Shown: one piece after another, positions 1 to 8,076 of the stretch
Numbering within the stretch: the stretch's first letter is position 1
Layout of the letters: each line of letters opens with the position of its first letter
Assembly: GCA_965229715.1 (NCBI GenBank)
Contig: CBDDJL010000002.1
Location: 2,170,001-2,234,000, forward strand
Reading direction: 5' to 3'
Source: JAVJST01 sp965229715
GTDB taxonomy: Bacteria; Pseudomonadota; Alphaproteobacteria; Rhodospirillales; Casp-alpha2
DNA length: 64,000 bases
Position numbers and translations under genes: made by a program
The notes under the pieces: model-generated
Database searches by the model: none
What the model saw: the letters and a program-made list of their open reading frames with translations, nothing else
What the model was told of the DNA's origin: nothing

Positions 1-657
1 CGATATGATCCGCTGGGCTACGGTCTGGCGAAGGCCTTCGATCCCGTCACCGAACCGCCACACGAAGCCCGTATTCCGGCCGCCATCGATCACTGTCGGT
101 GCGCCGAAACTGAAGCCGGTTGCACCGAGGCCCTGAAAATAAGCATGCCGACGGAAATCGAACCCGTTCGGATAAATCGGCGACGATGGCGGCGATAGCT
201 TTGCCGTGACCCTCACCCAATCGCCGGGTCGAATGTTGGCGGCTGCACTCGCCCGGCTGGTGACGCGGACGCGTCCGGGCGTCTCCCATTGCTCAAGACG
301 TGAAAGTCGCACGTCCGTCAGCGTCAGGCGAGCGCCCGATGCCAGCGGTTCGGCGGTGACGACCCTGCCGGTGACGGTTAACGGGCCGCGCTCGCGATCG
401 AGAAACCGCGTGTCCAAAGCCCGGGTTTCGACTGCCGCAGCGACGAACCCGACCATGCTTGCGACACATGCGATGAGACCCAGCATGATCCCGTAACGGT
501 GCCGGAAATGGAAGGCGGCGAACGATACGGTCAATAGCGCGATCAAGACCGGCCAAACCGGCGGCTCTGTCGGTAGCGCAAAATAGACAGCGACCCCGCT
601 GCCGACGAACATCGGTAGCCACAACGCAAACCTTCCCGGTTCAGGCTGCGACAGCAT
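1..657 (-). CDS. comEC: ComEC/Rec2-family DNA-uptake channel, N-terminal part (runs off the left edge)
   Basis: The minus strand reads open from an ATG at 657 to the window edge, 219 codons in one frame. The translation starts MLSQPEPGRFALWLPMFVG and passes through two hydrophobic stretches, including VWPVLIALLTVSFAAF and IMLGLIACVASMVGFVAAAV. It then enters a soluble region with RGPLTVTGRVV and later YPNGFDFRRHAYFQGLGATG. That arrangement is the DUF4131 domain at the N terminus of ComEC proteins, the inner-membrane channel that carries single-stranded DNA into the cell during transformation. The channel core and the metallo-beta-lactamase-like tail would lie outside the window, so completeness cannot be judged. 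The start is provisional: the frame stays open a little further upstream and the ribosome site is weak. The gene diverges from gltX. Confidence 0.8.
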   Translation of the reverse strand, partial: MLSQPEPGRFALWLPMFVGSGVAVYFALPTEPPVWPVLIALLTVSFAAFHFRHRYGIMLGLIACVASMVGFVAAAVETRALDTRFLDRERGPLTVTGRVVTAEPLASGARLTLTDVRLSRLEQWETPGRVRVTSRASAAANIRPGDWVRVTAKLSPPSSPIYPNGFDFRRHAYFQGLGATGFSFGAPTVIDGGRNTGFVWRFGDGIEGLRQTVAQRIIS

Positions 658-795
658 TTCCCACCATTCAATATTCAATCTCAAGATCCCGCGTCGCTCC
701 CGATCGTCAGCCCGGCTTGTCGCTGGCGTTTTGCTGCAAGTATGCTACTTGTTGCGCCCGAATTCGCGTTTTTTCAGTTATCTCCAAGGATTTAC

Positions 796-2205
796 ATGTC
801 CGTCGTTACCCGTTTCGCTCCCTCGCCGACCGGCTATCTGCACATCGGTGGCGCCCGCACGGCCTTGTTCAACTGGCTCTATGCCAAGCACCATGGCGGA
901 AAATTTTTGCTCAGGGTCGAGGATACGGACCGGGCGCGCTCGACCGACGATGCGGTTGCCGCAATCTATGATGGCCTCAAATGGCTGGGTCTCGATTGGG
1001 ACGGCGATGCGGTTTCGCAGTTTTCCAGAGCCGACCGTCACCGCGCCGTCGTCGAAGAAATGCTGGCCGCAGGCAGTGCCTATCGCTGCTATTGCACGCC
1101 GGAGGAATTGCAGGAAATGCGCGAGAAAGCGCGGGCCGAGGGGCGACGTGTCGGATACGACGGCCGCTGGCGAGACCGCGATCCGTCGGAAGCACCCGAC
1201 GGCGTGCAGCCGGCGATCAGGCTTCGCGCGCCGAAGGACGGCGAGACCGTGGTGAACGACCTCGTTCAGGGCACGGTCACTGTGCCGAACGCGGATATCG
1301 ATGACCTGATCTTGCTTCGCTCGGACGGATCGCCGACGTACCTGCTTGCCGTTGTTGTCGACGATCATGACATGGGGGTGACGCATGTCATTCGTGGCGA
1401 CGATCATCTGACGAATACGTCTCGTCAGATTCAGATTTTTCGCGCGATGGATTGGGATTTGCCGGCATTCGCCCATATCCCGCTGATACACGGTGCGGAC
1501 GGCGCAAAACTGTCGAAACGGCATGGCGCGCTCGGGGTCGAGGCGTATCGCGATATGGGATTGCTGCCGGAGGCGCTGCGCAACTATCTGCTGCGCCTTG
1601 GCTGGGGACATGGCGACGAGGAGATCATCCCGACGGACCGCGCGATCGAACTGTTCGACCTGAATGGCGTCGGCAAGTCGGCGGCGCGGTTCGATATGGC
1701 GAAACTGACGAACTTGAACGGTCATTACATTCGCGAAGCGGCGGATGCGGACCTCGTTGCGGCAACCCGGCCCCAACTCGAAAAACTGGCCGGAAGGCAT
1801 TTATCCGAGGCCGAGATATCGGCACTCGAGACGCTTATGCCGACGATGAAGCAACGCGCCAAAACAACGATAGAATTAGCTGATATTGCACTTTTTTTGA
1901 CGTATGAACGCCCATTGGAATTCGATGAAAAAGCGGCGGAACTGTTAAATGGGGATGGGCTAGCGGCGCTCGGCGCTGTACGATCCGATCTCGACGCGAT
2001 CGCAGACTGGACGGCTGAATCTATCGAGGCTGTTGTTCGCGGATCCGCCGAGCGGCTCGATCTCAAGCTCGGCAAGGTGGCGCAGCCGCTTCGCGCGGCA
2101 TTAACCGGAACCACGGTATCGCCGCCGATCTTCGATGTCGCCGCCGTGCTTGGCCGGGACGAAACTTTGGCCCGGCTCGGCGACGTGGTGAACGAAAAAA
2201 CGTAG
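796..2205 (+). CDS. gltX: Glutamate--tRNA ligase
   Basis: Class I aminoacyl-tRNA synthetase that charges tRNA-Glu, and in many Alphaproteobacteria tRNA-Gln, with glutamate in the cytoplasm. The ATP-binding HIGH-type motif is in PSPTGYLHIGGARTALFN near residue 10, and the KMSKS-type loop is AKLSKRHG near residue 238. The C-terminal third is the anticodon-binding helical domain. The 469-residue length is normal. The chosen ATG has AAGGA five bases upstream and gives the family start MSVVTRFAPSPTG; an in-frame ATG 54 bases earlier adds a non-conserved leader. Alphaproteobacteria often carry two gltX paralogues, and which one this is cannot be told from the window. gltA follows after 21 bases. 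Confidence 0.96.
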   Translation: MSVVTRFAPSPTGYLHIGGARTALFNWLYAKHHGGKFLLRVEDTDRARSTDDAVAAIYDGLKWLGLDWDGDAVSQFSRADRHRAVVEEMLAAGSAYRCYCTPEELQEMREKARAEGRRVGYDGRWRDRDPSEAPDGVQPAIRLRAPKDGETVVNDLVQGTVTVPNADIDDLILLRSDGSPTYLLAVVVDDHDMGVTHVIRGDDHLTNTSRQIQIFRAMDWDLPAFAHIPLIHGADGAKLSKRHGALGVEAYRDMGLLPEALRNYLLRLGWGHGDEEIIPTDRAIELFDLNGVGKSAARFDMAKLTNLNGHYIREAADADLVAATRPQLEKLAGRHLSEAEISALETLMPTMKQRAKTTIELADIALFLTYERPLEFDEKAAELLNGDGLAALGAVRSDLDAIADWTAESIEAVVRGSAERLDLKLGKVAQPLRAALTGTTVSPPIFDVAAVLGRDETLARLGDVVNEKT

Positions 2206-2226
2206 GGTGGGAAGAGGAGTCTCCGC

Positions 2227-3534
2227 ATGAACGCCGATAAAAAGACCGGATTTTCACTGACGAACAACGAGACCGGTGACAAATACGATTTTACGGTTCT
2301 CGACTCGTCTGTCGGACCGAAGGTCATCGACGTTCGATCGCTCTACGCGGAAACCGGTTACTTCACATACGATCCGGGCTTCACGTCGACCGGTAGCTGT
2401 GAGTCGAAGATCACGTTTATCGACGGTGACGAAGGCGTGCTTCTGTACCGTGGCTATCCAATTGCCGCGCTCGCAGAGGAATCCGACTTCATGGAGGTCG
2501 CCTACCTGCTGCTTTACGGCGAATTGCCGAATGCCGAGCAGAAGCGCAAGTTCGAGAACGACATCACGTATCACACGATGCTGCATGAGCAGATCAATTA
2601 CTTCTTCCGCGGTTTCCGCCGTGACGGACACCCGATGGCCGTCATGTGCGGCGTGGTTGGCGCGCTGTCGGCGTTCTACCACGACAGCACCGACATCACC
2701 GATCCGAAGCACCGCATGGTCGCCTCTTACCGTCTGATCGCGAAAATTCCGACGATTGCGGCAATGGCGTACAAGTTCTCCGTCGGCCAGCCGTTCATGT
2801 ACCCGCGCAACGACCTCCGGTTCTCGGAAAACTTCCTCTACATGATGTTCGGTACGCCGTGCGAGCCTTTCCGGGTCAATCCGGTGCTGGCGCGCGCCAT
2901 GGACCGTATCCTGATCCTGCATGCGGACCACGAGCAGAACGCATCGACCTCGACGGTGCGCCTCGCCGGTTCGTCCGGCGCCAATCCGTTCGCCTGCATT
3001 TCCGCCGGTATCGCCTCGCTGTGGGGACCGGCGCACGGCGGCGCTAACGAGGCCGTGCTGAACATGCTCGAGGAAATCGGGACGCCTGACCGCATCCCCG
3101 AGTTCGTCAGCAAAGCCAAGGACAAGGACGATCCGTTCCGCCTGATGGGCTTCGGTCACCGGGTCTACAAGAATTTCGATCCACGCGCCAAGGTGATGCG
3201 CAAGACCTGCCATGAGGTTCTGGGCTCGCTCGGCATCAAGAACGAGCCCCTGCTCGATATCGCCATGGAGCTGGAACGCATCGCGCTCGAGGACGAGTAT
3301 TTCATCGAGAAGAAGCTCTATCCCAATGTCGACTTCTATTCCGGTATCATCTTCAAGGCCATGGGGATTCCGGTCAGCATGTTCACGGTGTTGTTCGCTG
3401 TCGCGCGGACCGTCGGCTGGATCGCCCAGTGGAACGAAATGATCGAGGACCCCTCGCAGAAGATCGGCCGTCCGCGCCAGCTCTATACCGGTCCGACCGA
3501 GCGCGATTTCGTGCCGCTGCATATGCGGCGCTGA
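2227..3534 (+). CDS. gltA: Citrate synthase (type II, hexameric class)
   Basis: Condenses acetyl-CoA with oxaloacetate to start the TCA cycle. The 435-residue length and the N-terminal beta-rich extension (FTSTGSCESKITFIDGDEG) are those of the NADH-regulated Gram-negative type. The catalytic His/His/Asp set is visible in WGPAHGGANEAV, MGFGHRVYKNFDPRAK and YPNVDFYSGI. AGGAG lies eight bases before the ATG. It follows gltX closely and probably shares its transcript. The 3' end converges with tag, with 21 bases between the stops and no clear terminator hairpin there. Confidence 0.97.
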   Translation: MNADKKTGFSLTNNETGDKYDFTVLDSSVGPKVIDVRSLYAETGYFTYDPGFTSTGSCESKITFIDGDEGVLLYRGYPIAALAEESDFMEVAYLLLYGELPNAEQKRKFENDITYHTMLHEQINYFFRGFRRDGHPMAVMCGVVGALSAFYHDSTDITDPKHRMVASYRLIAKIPTIAAMAYKFSVGQPFMYPRNDLRFSENFLYMMFGTPCEPFRVNPVLARAMDRILILHADHEQNASTSTVRLAGSSGANPFACISAGIASLWGPAHGGANEAVLNMLEEIGTPDRIPEFVSKAKDKDDPFRLMGFGHRVYKNFDPRAKVMRKTCHEVLGSLGIKNEPLLDIAMELERIALEDEYFIEKKLYPNVDFYSGIIFKAMGIPVSMFTVLFAVARTVGWIAQWNEMIEDPSQKIGRPRQLYTGPTERDFVPLHMRR

Positions 3535-3555
3535 TCATCGGCTCCCATTGCCGGG

Positions 3556-4119
3556 TCAGCTCGACTGGATTTCGAACGCCTTTGGGTCGACCTGCCGCCA
3601 TGGCGGCGAGAGCTTGTCGATCTCCGCGAAAACCGGGCACGACGGTTCGTGCGTGCCCGGCAGATACCCGACGCTCATGAGGAACTCGTTGACGATTTCG
3701 CCGCCGGTGAACTTGAACGTCTTCTTGAAGAGCTTCGTCCACTCGGGCCGGTTCATCGGATGGTGTTCATTGAGCCAGGCGACGATACCGCCGTCTTTGC
3801 GCATGGCCTTGAAACGCTTGGCGTTTTCGATGATCGCCAGAACCTTGAGGCGGTTACGGATGATCTCTGCATCGCCGAGCAATCGGGCGACATCCCTGTC
3901 GCCGTAGGCCGCGACCTTATCGACCCGAAATCCGTGGAATGCCGCGTTCATGCCGGCGCGTTTCTTCAGAACCGTCTCCCAGGACAGACCGGCCTGCATA
4001 ATTTCCAGCGACAGCCGTTCGAACAGAACGGTCTCGTCGGCCGTTGGAAACCCGTACTCCGTTGCATGATAGGACTGATGAACGGGATGACCCGTGGCGA
4101 ACTCGCAATAACCGGGCAC
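3556..4119 (-). CDS. tag: DNA-3-methyladenine glycosylase I
   Basis: Base-excision repair enzyme that removes 3-methyladenine from alkylated DNA. The zinc-snap ligands of the family are present at the right spacing: Cys5 and His18 near the N terminus, and His-x3-Cys in GTHEPSC near the C terminus. The core LSLEIMQAGLSWETVLKKR is the usual glycosylase helix-hairpin region. The first residues (MPGYCEFATGHP) lack the Arg-Cys-x-Trp seen in E. coli Tag, but the Cys is kept. The start is GTG; GAGGTGA just upstream overlaps the stop of the DUF1467 gene, eight bases away. It is the last gene of the long minus-strand run that includes nuo. Confidence 0.9.
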   Translation of the reverse strand: MPGYCEFATGHPVHQSYHATEYGFPTADETVLFERLSLEIMQAGLSWETVLKKRAGMNAAFHGFRVDKVAAYGDRDVARLLGDAEIIRNRLKVLAIIENAKRFKAMRKDGGIVAWLNEHHPMNRPEWTKLFKKTFKFTGGEIVNEFLMSVGYLPGTHEPSCPVFAEIDKLSPPWRQVDPKAFEIQSS

Positions 4120-4127
4120 CGCTCACC

Positions 4128-4376
4128 TCATTCCTTCGGCCTGAAATCGAAGACGCCGGCTGCATCGGCCCAATAAAAAATCCCGAACAGAACGGCCGAA
4201 ATAAGGGTCGTCGCCAACAGTTTGCGCCACATCATGGGTTTCGCCGGCGCACCGGCGTCATGACCGTCTGCGACGGATTCATTGTCGATCTTCTGTTTGG
4301 CGCCGAACGGCAGCACCATGAACAGCACGAGCCACCAAATGATGACGTAAATCGCGAGACTACCGGTCAACGACAT
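4128..4376 (-). CDS. DUF1467 family small inner-membrane protein
   Basis: An 82-residue protein with two predicted membrane helices: residues 5-24 (GSLAIYVIIWWLVLFMVLPFG) and about 52-72 (LLATTLISAVLFGIFYWADA). A short polar loop rich in Gly, Ala and Pro links them. The pattern IWWLVLFMVLPFG followed by the APAKP loop is the signature of DUF1467, a family known to me only from Alphaproteobacteria and without an assigned role. It lies three bases after mce and eight before tag, so it is almost certainly co-transcribed with both. The conserved position next to mce and rnj suggests an envelope housekeeping role, but nothing in the sequence says which. Confidence 0.85.
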   Translation of the reverse strand: MSLTGSLAIYVIIWWLVLFMVLPFGAKQKIDNESVADGHDAGAPAKPMMWRKLLATTLISAVLFGIFYWADAAGVFDFRPKE

Positions 4377-4379
4377 GGT

Positions 4380-4784
4380 TCAGGCCTGCTCGATTTCAAC
4401 CAGGGTGCCGCAGAAATCCTTGGGATGCAGGAACAATACGGGTTTGCCATGCGCGCCAGTTTTCGGCTCTCCGTTGCCGAGGACGCGGGCGCCGGTCGAA
4501 ACCAGGTGATCGCGCGCGGCGATAATGTCGTCGACCTCGCAACAGACATGATGCATGCCGCCGGCCGGGTTTTTCTCCAGGAATGCGGCGATCGGCGAGT
4601 CATCGCCCAACGGGTGCAGAAGCTCGATCTTGGTGTTCGGCAATTCGACGAAAACCACGCTTACACCGTGATCCGGTTCATCCATCACATCCGAAACCGT
4701 CGCGCCAAGGCTGTCGCGGTAGACCGAGCTGGCCGCGGCTAGGTCCGGCACGGCAATGGCGACATGGTTGAGGCGTCCGATCAT
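4380..4784 (-). CDS. mce: Methylmalonyl-CoA epimerase
   Basis: Interconverts (S)- and (R)-methylmalonyl-CoA in the propionyl-CoA to succinyl-CoA route. The 134-residue protein is a two-module vicinal-oxygen-chelate (glyoxalase-like) fold. Metal ligands are expected at His7 (GRLNHVAIAV), the His pair in GGMHHVCCEV and the Glu in GTLVEIEQA. These motifs separate it from glyoxalase I. The methylmalonyl-CoA mutase genes are not in the window. The gene sits 15 bases after rnj, a common alphaproteobacterial order. Confidence 0.93.
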   Translation of the reverse strand: MIGRLNHVAIAVPDLAAASSVYRDSLGATVSDVMDEPDHGVSVVFVELPNTKIELLHPLGDDSPIAAFLEKNPAGGMHHVCCEVDDIIAARDHLVSTGARVLGNGEPKTGAHGKPVLFLHPKDFCGTLVEIEQA

Positions 4785-4799
4785 CCTGCTCTCTCCTGT

Positions 4800-6497
4800 C
4801 TACTGACCGTCTTCGTCCTCGAACGGGACGCGGATCAAATGAATATCCGTCACTGGGCGTTTGTCCAGACGGTCCTGAAAAAATCTGCGCACGGCCAGCC
4901 GGATGGCTTCGTGGGTCTCCGCATCGTCGCGGCGTTTCCGCGCCGAGAGCCGGTCCAAAGCATTATCGATGGCGTCGATGGCGTCCTCGATCAGGTGCGG
5001 TTCATCCGCTTCGAGGAGGCCGGATGTTGAAAACACAGGGTCCGCGAGCAGATCGCCGTCCTCGTCGAGCGCGACGCTTACCACGACAAGGCCGTTGTAG
5101 AGCGCTCGCTTGCGGCTGCGGATCACTTCGCCGTCGACAGGCACGAGACGATTGCCCTCCAACGCGATCCGTCCACTCGGCATCTGGGCGCGAACGGCCG
5201 CTCGCCCGGGCGCGAGCCGGACCAGCGCGCCGTTTTCGCACACCACGGTTTCGGCGACCTGACAGTCGCGGGCAAGGCGCGCGTGCTCGGTCAGGTGACG
5301 GTACTCGCCGTGTACCGGAACCGCGACCTTCGGCCGCGCGAGTTGATACATGCGGGCAAGTTCGTCGCGCGCCGGGTGACCGGAGACGTGAACGAAGTCG
5401 TCTCGCCACGTGATCAGCCGGATACCGCGCCGGACCAGATCGTTCTGAAGTGTGCCGATGGCAAGCTCGTTTCCGGGGATGACACGCGAGGAGAAAATTA
5501 CCGTGTCACCCTCCTCCATGGTCACCCGCGGATGTTCGCCCGATGCGATGCGCGACAGCGCAGCGCGCGGTTCGCCTTGCGATCCGGTGCAGATGATCAG
5601 GGCCTTGTCCCGCGGCAGGTATCCCGCATCGTCTTCCGTCAGGAATTGAAGATCCGCCGGCATATGTCCGGTTTCCTGGGCGGAATCAATCATGCGCCGA
5701 AGCGACCGGCCGGCCAGAACCACGTCACGGCCGGCCGCCGTCGCCGCCGAATGGATGGTCTGCAGCCGGGCTACGTTGGATGCGAAGCAGGCCACGGCGA
5801 CCCGTCCGGTGCAGTCTTTCACGATTCGGCCGAGCGATTCCTCGAGATCGCCTTCGGAACCGGCATCGCCCGGCGTAAAGACATTGGTCGAGTCGCCGAT
5901 CAGGGCGAGGATTCCCTCGTTGCCCAGTTCCGACAAACGCGCCACATCAGGGGCCTCGCCGACCACCGGGTTGTCATCGAACTTCCAGTCGCCGGTATGA
6001 AGGACAGTGCCGAGCGACGTTCGGATTGCGATTGCGTTGGGCTCGGGGATCGAATGCGTCAGGCTGATCAGTTCGAAACGGAACGGCCCGAGATCGATGT
6101 CGCCGCTCAGTGGGACCTCCGTGATTTCCAGATCCGAGCAGTCGGACGCCTCGACCAGTTTTCGTCTGAGCACGGCGGCGGTAAACGGCGTGGCGTAGAC
6201 CGGGCAGCGTAGTTTCGGCCACAGGTGCTGGACGGCGCCGATATGATCCTCGTGAGCGTGGGTCAGCACGATGCCCAGGAGCCGGTCGCGCCGCTCGACG
6301 ATGAAGCCCGGATCGGCCATGATCACATCGACGCCCGGCAACGTATCGTCGCCGAAGGTGACGCCGAGATCGACCATGACCCATTGCTCGCGCTCGGGCG
6401 GCCCGAAACCGTAAAGGTTGAGGTTCATGCCGATTTCGCCGGCGCCGCCGAGCGGCAGGAATACCAGTTCGTCGGCGCCCGTCTTGGTTGAGTTCAA
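4800..6497 (-). CDS. rnj: Ribonuclease J
   Basis: Metallo-beta-lactamase/beta-CASP ribonuclease with 5'-3' exonuclease and endonuclease activity on mRNA and rRNA precursors. The N terminus (ELVFLPLGGAGEIGMNLNLY) and zinc motif THAHEDHIGAVQHLWPKL are diagnostic; DSTNVFTPG and the beta-CASP region follow, then a C-terminal domain to residue 565. The start chosen is TTG at 6497. It overlaps the coaX stop by four bases (TTGA) and leaves about ten residues before ELVF, as in relatives. A GTG at 6533 with AAGGG upstream would add 12 residues inside coaX and cannot be excluded. Confidence 0.93.
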   Translation of the reverse strand: MNSTKTGADELVFLPLGGAGEIGMNLNLYGFGPPEREQWVMVDLGVTFGDDTLPGVDVIMADPGFIVERRDRLLGIVLTHAHEDHIGAVQHLWPKLRCPVYATPFTAAVLRRKLVEASDCSDLEITEVPLSGDIDLGPFRFELISLTHSIPEPNAIAIRTSLGTVLHTGDWKFDDNPVVGEAPDVARLSELGNEGILALIGDSTNVFTPGDAGSEGDLEESLGRIVKDCTGRVAVACFASNVARLQTIHSAATAAGRDVVLAGRSLRRMIDSAQETGHMPADLQFLTEDDAGYLPRDKALIICTGSQGEPRAALSRIASGEHPRVTMEEGDTVIFSSRVIPGNELAIGTLQNDLVRRGIRLITWRDDFVHVSGHPARDELARMYQLARPKVAVPVHGEYRHLTEHARLARDCQVAETVVCENGALVRLAPGRAAVRAQMPSGRIALEGNRLVPVDGEVIRSRKRALYNGLVVVSVALDEDGDLLADPVFSTSGLLEADEPHLIEDAIDAIDNALDRLSARKRRDDAETHEAIRLAVRRFFQDRLDKRPVTDIHLIRVPFEDEDGQ

Positions 6498-7276
6498 GTG
6501 TCCGCCCCCCGGTTGCGGGTATGAACCTCGCACAATCCCTTCAGCGTGATATCCGGATCGACGGCCTTGAAGATGTCGGTCGCGTCGGCGAACAGTGGTG
6601 CGAGACCGCCTGTCGCGATTACCGGCATGTCCTCCGTCCCGTACTCACGGCGAACCCGGGCCACCAGACCCTCGATCAGGCCGACGTAGCCCCAGTAGAC
6701 GCCGGACTTCATCGCTTCAACGGTATTCTTGCCGATGACCCGGTCCGGCCTCTCGACGGCAATGCGCGGCAGCTTTGCCGCCGCTTCATAAAGCGCATCG
6801 ACACTGAGATTGATCCCCGGTGCGATGATGCCGCCGACGTAATTGCCTTCCCCGTCGACGATGTCGAGGGTCGTACCAGTGCCGAAGTCGACCACGATCA
6901 GCGGTCCGCCGTAGTGACGATGTGCGGCAATCGCGTTGAGCAAGCGGTCCGCACCGGCCTCTTCCGGACGGTCGATCAGGATCTTGATTCCGAGATCGAC
7001 CCCGGGCGCGCCGATCAGCATGGGCTCGCAACCGAAGTGGCTGCGCGCCAGCAGTTTCAACTCGAACACCATTTTCGGAACCACGGATGCGATGGCGCAG
7101 TCCGTTACATCGGCGCGGTCGAACCCCTTATGAGTCATCAGGTGATCGAGCCAAACGGCATACTCGTCGCTGGTCCGCGATGTGTCGGAACTGATGCGCC
7201 ACTGTCCTTTGACGATGTCGCCGTCGACCAGGGCGAACTTGACGTTCGTGTTGTTGGCATTGATAGCGAGAAGCAT
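6494..7276 (-). CDS. coaX: Type III pantothenate kinase with altered first phosphate motif
   Basis: First step of CoA synthesis, phosphorylating pantothenate; type III enzymes use an ASKHA fold and are not inhibited by CoA. Recognised by PLIVVDFGTGTTLDIVDG (second phosphate motif), GADRLLNAIAAH, which holds the proposed catalytic Asp, and GGIIAPGINLS. The N-terminal motif is odd. Where most family members have Asp-x-Gly-Asn-Thr, this protein reads MLLAINANNTNVKFALVDG, with Asn for the phosphate-loop Asp and Asn for Gly. The remaining motifs look intact, so an active kinase is still likely. It lies between birA (14 bases) and rnj (4-base overlap). Confidence 0.92.
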   Translation of the reverse strand: MLLAINANNTNVKFALVDGDIVKGQWRISSDTSRTSDEYAVWLDHLMTHKGFDRADVTDCAIASVVPKMVFELKLLARSHFGCEPMLIGAPGVDLGIKILIDRPEEAGADRLLNAIAAHRHYGGPLIVVDFGTGTTLDIVDGEGNYVGGIIAPGINLSVDALYEAAAKLPRIAVERPDRVIGKNTVEAMKSGVYWGYVGLIEGLVARVRREYGTEDMPVIATGGLAPLFADATDIFKAVDPDITLKGLCEVHTRNRGADT

Positions 7277-7290
7277 GGCGTTTCGACCTG

Positions 7291-8064
7291 TCAGTCGTCC
7301 TGATCCGGAAAATACACGTCACCTGCGTTGATCAGAGTGACGCCCTCGGACGTCTCGAGGCGCAGCGCGCCCGCATCGTCGATGCCGGCAAACATACCGG
7401 ATTGCTCGGCATTTGCCAGCCGGACGCGGATTTCTTCACCCGGCCGGTGAGCCATTGCCTGCCACGCGTCACGGATTGGTGGGAACCCATCGATGCGCCA
7501 TATCTCCGCCCAGTAATCGAAGCGCGTAGTGAGCGCCGCGACCGCGGCGCCTGGCGTCACGATAACGCGCCACACCGCTGCAACGGAGGTCGCAGGGTAC
7601 TGTGCCATAACCGGCGAATGATCGAGATTGATCCCGATCCCGATGACGATGGCGGGTGATTTCAATCCGGATCCCGTTGCCGCTTCAAGCAGGATTCCGG
7701 CGCACTTCCGGCCACCGATCAGGATATCGTTGGGCCATTTGCACGTGACGTCCGGTGTATCCGGGGTCGGCGACCAGGCGCGGATGACGTCGGCCACCGC
7801 GAGGGCCGCTACGAAGCTGAGCTGTGCGGCATCGGCGAGCGGTCGGTCCGGACGCAACACGATCGAGGTAAACAGGTTTCCCTCGGGCGATTCCCAGTTC
7901 CGCCCGTGCCGGCCACGCCCTGCCGTTTGCTTGTCGGCCCAGACGACGAGTTTGTCGGCGGTATCGTCCGCACCAACGGTTTCCAGCGCTAGCTGGTTGG
8001 TACTGGCGATTTCGGGGACGTGCAGCAATGAGTAGCCCGGCGGCAGAGAAACGTCGCCGTTCAT
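7291..8064 (-). CDS. birA: Biotin--[acetyl-CoA carboxylase] ligase, monofunctional
   Basis: Attaches biotin to the carboxyl-carrier protein via biotinyl-AMP. The catalytic motif is QTAGRGRHGRNWESPEGNLF, followed by CKWPNDILIGGRKCAGILLE and IGIGINLDH; the C-terminal SH3-like cap ends near residue 257. There is no N-terminal winged-helix domain, so unlike E. coli BirA it should not act as the biotin-operon repressor. It starts 12 bases after nuoN, inside the same long transcription unit, and leads into coaX. Confidence 0.95.
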   Translation of the reverse strand: MNGDVSLPPGYSLLHVPEIASTNQLALETVGADDTADKLVVWADKQTAGRGRHGRNWESPEGNLFTSIVLRPDRPLADAAQLSFVAALAVADVIRAWSPTPDTPDVTCKWPNDILIGGRKCAGILLEAATGSGLKSPAIVIGIGINLDHSPVMAQYPATSVAAVWRVIVTPGAAVAALTTRFDYWAEIWRIDGFPPIRDAWQAMAHRPGEEIRVRLANAEQSGMFAGIDDAGALRLETSEGVTLINAGDVYFPDQDD

Positions 8065-8076
8065 CGGGATATCACA

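Noticed and set aside
293..622. Open frame of 109 codons on the minus strand near the left edge
   Set aside because: Arg-rich composition without domains; the neighbouring frame reads continuously as the ComEC N terminus, so this is a shadow.
2254..3522. 422-codon open frame opposite gltA
   Set aside because: Exactly antiparallel to a complete citrate synthase; GC-rich codon bias keeps the reverse frame open.
6498..6533. Upstream GTG start for RNase J
   Set aside because: It has AAGGG, but the spacing is short and the extra 12 residues lie inside coaX; the TTG coupled to the coaX stop fits the family start better. Not fully excluded.
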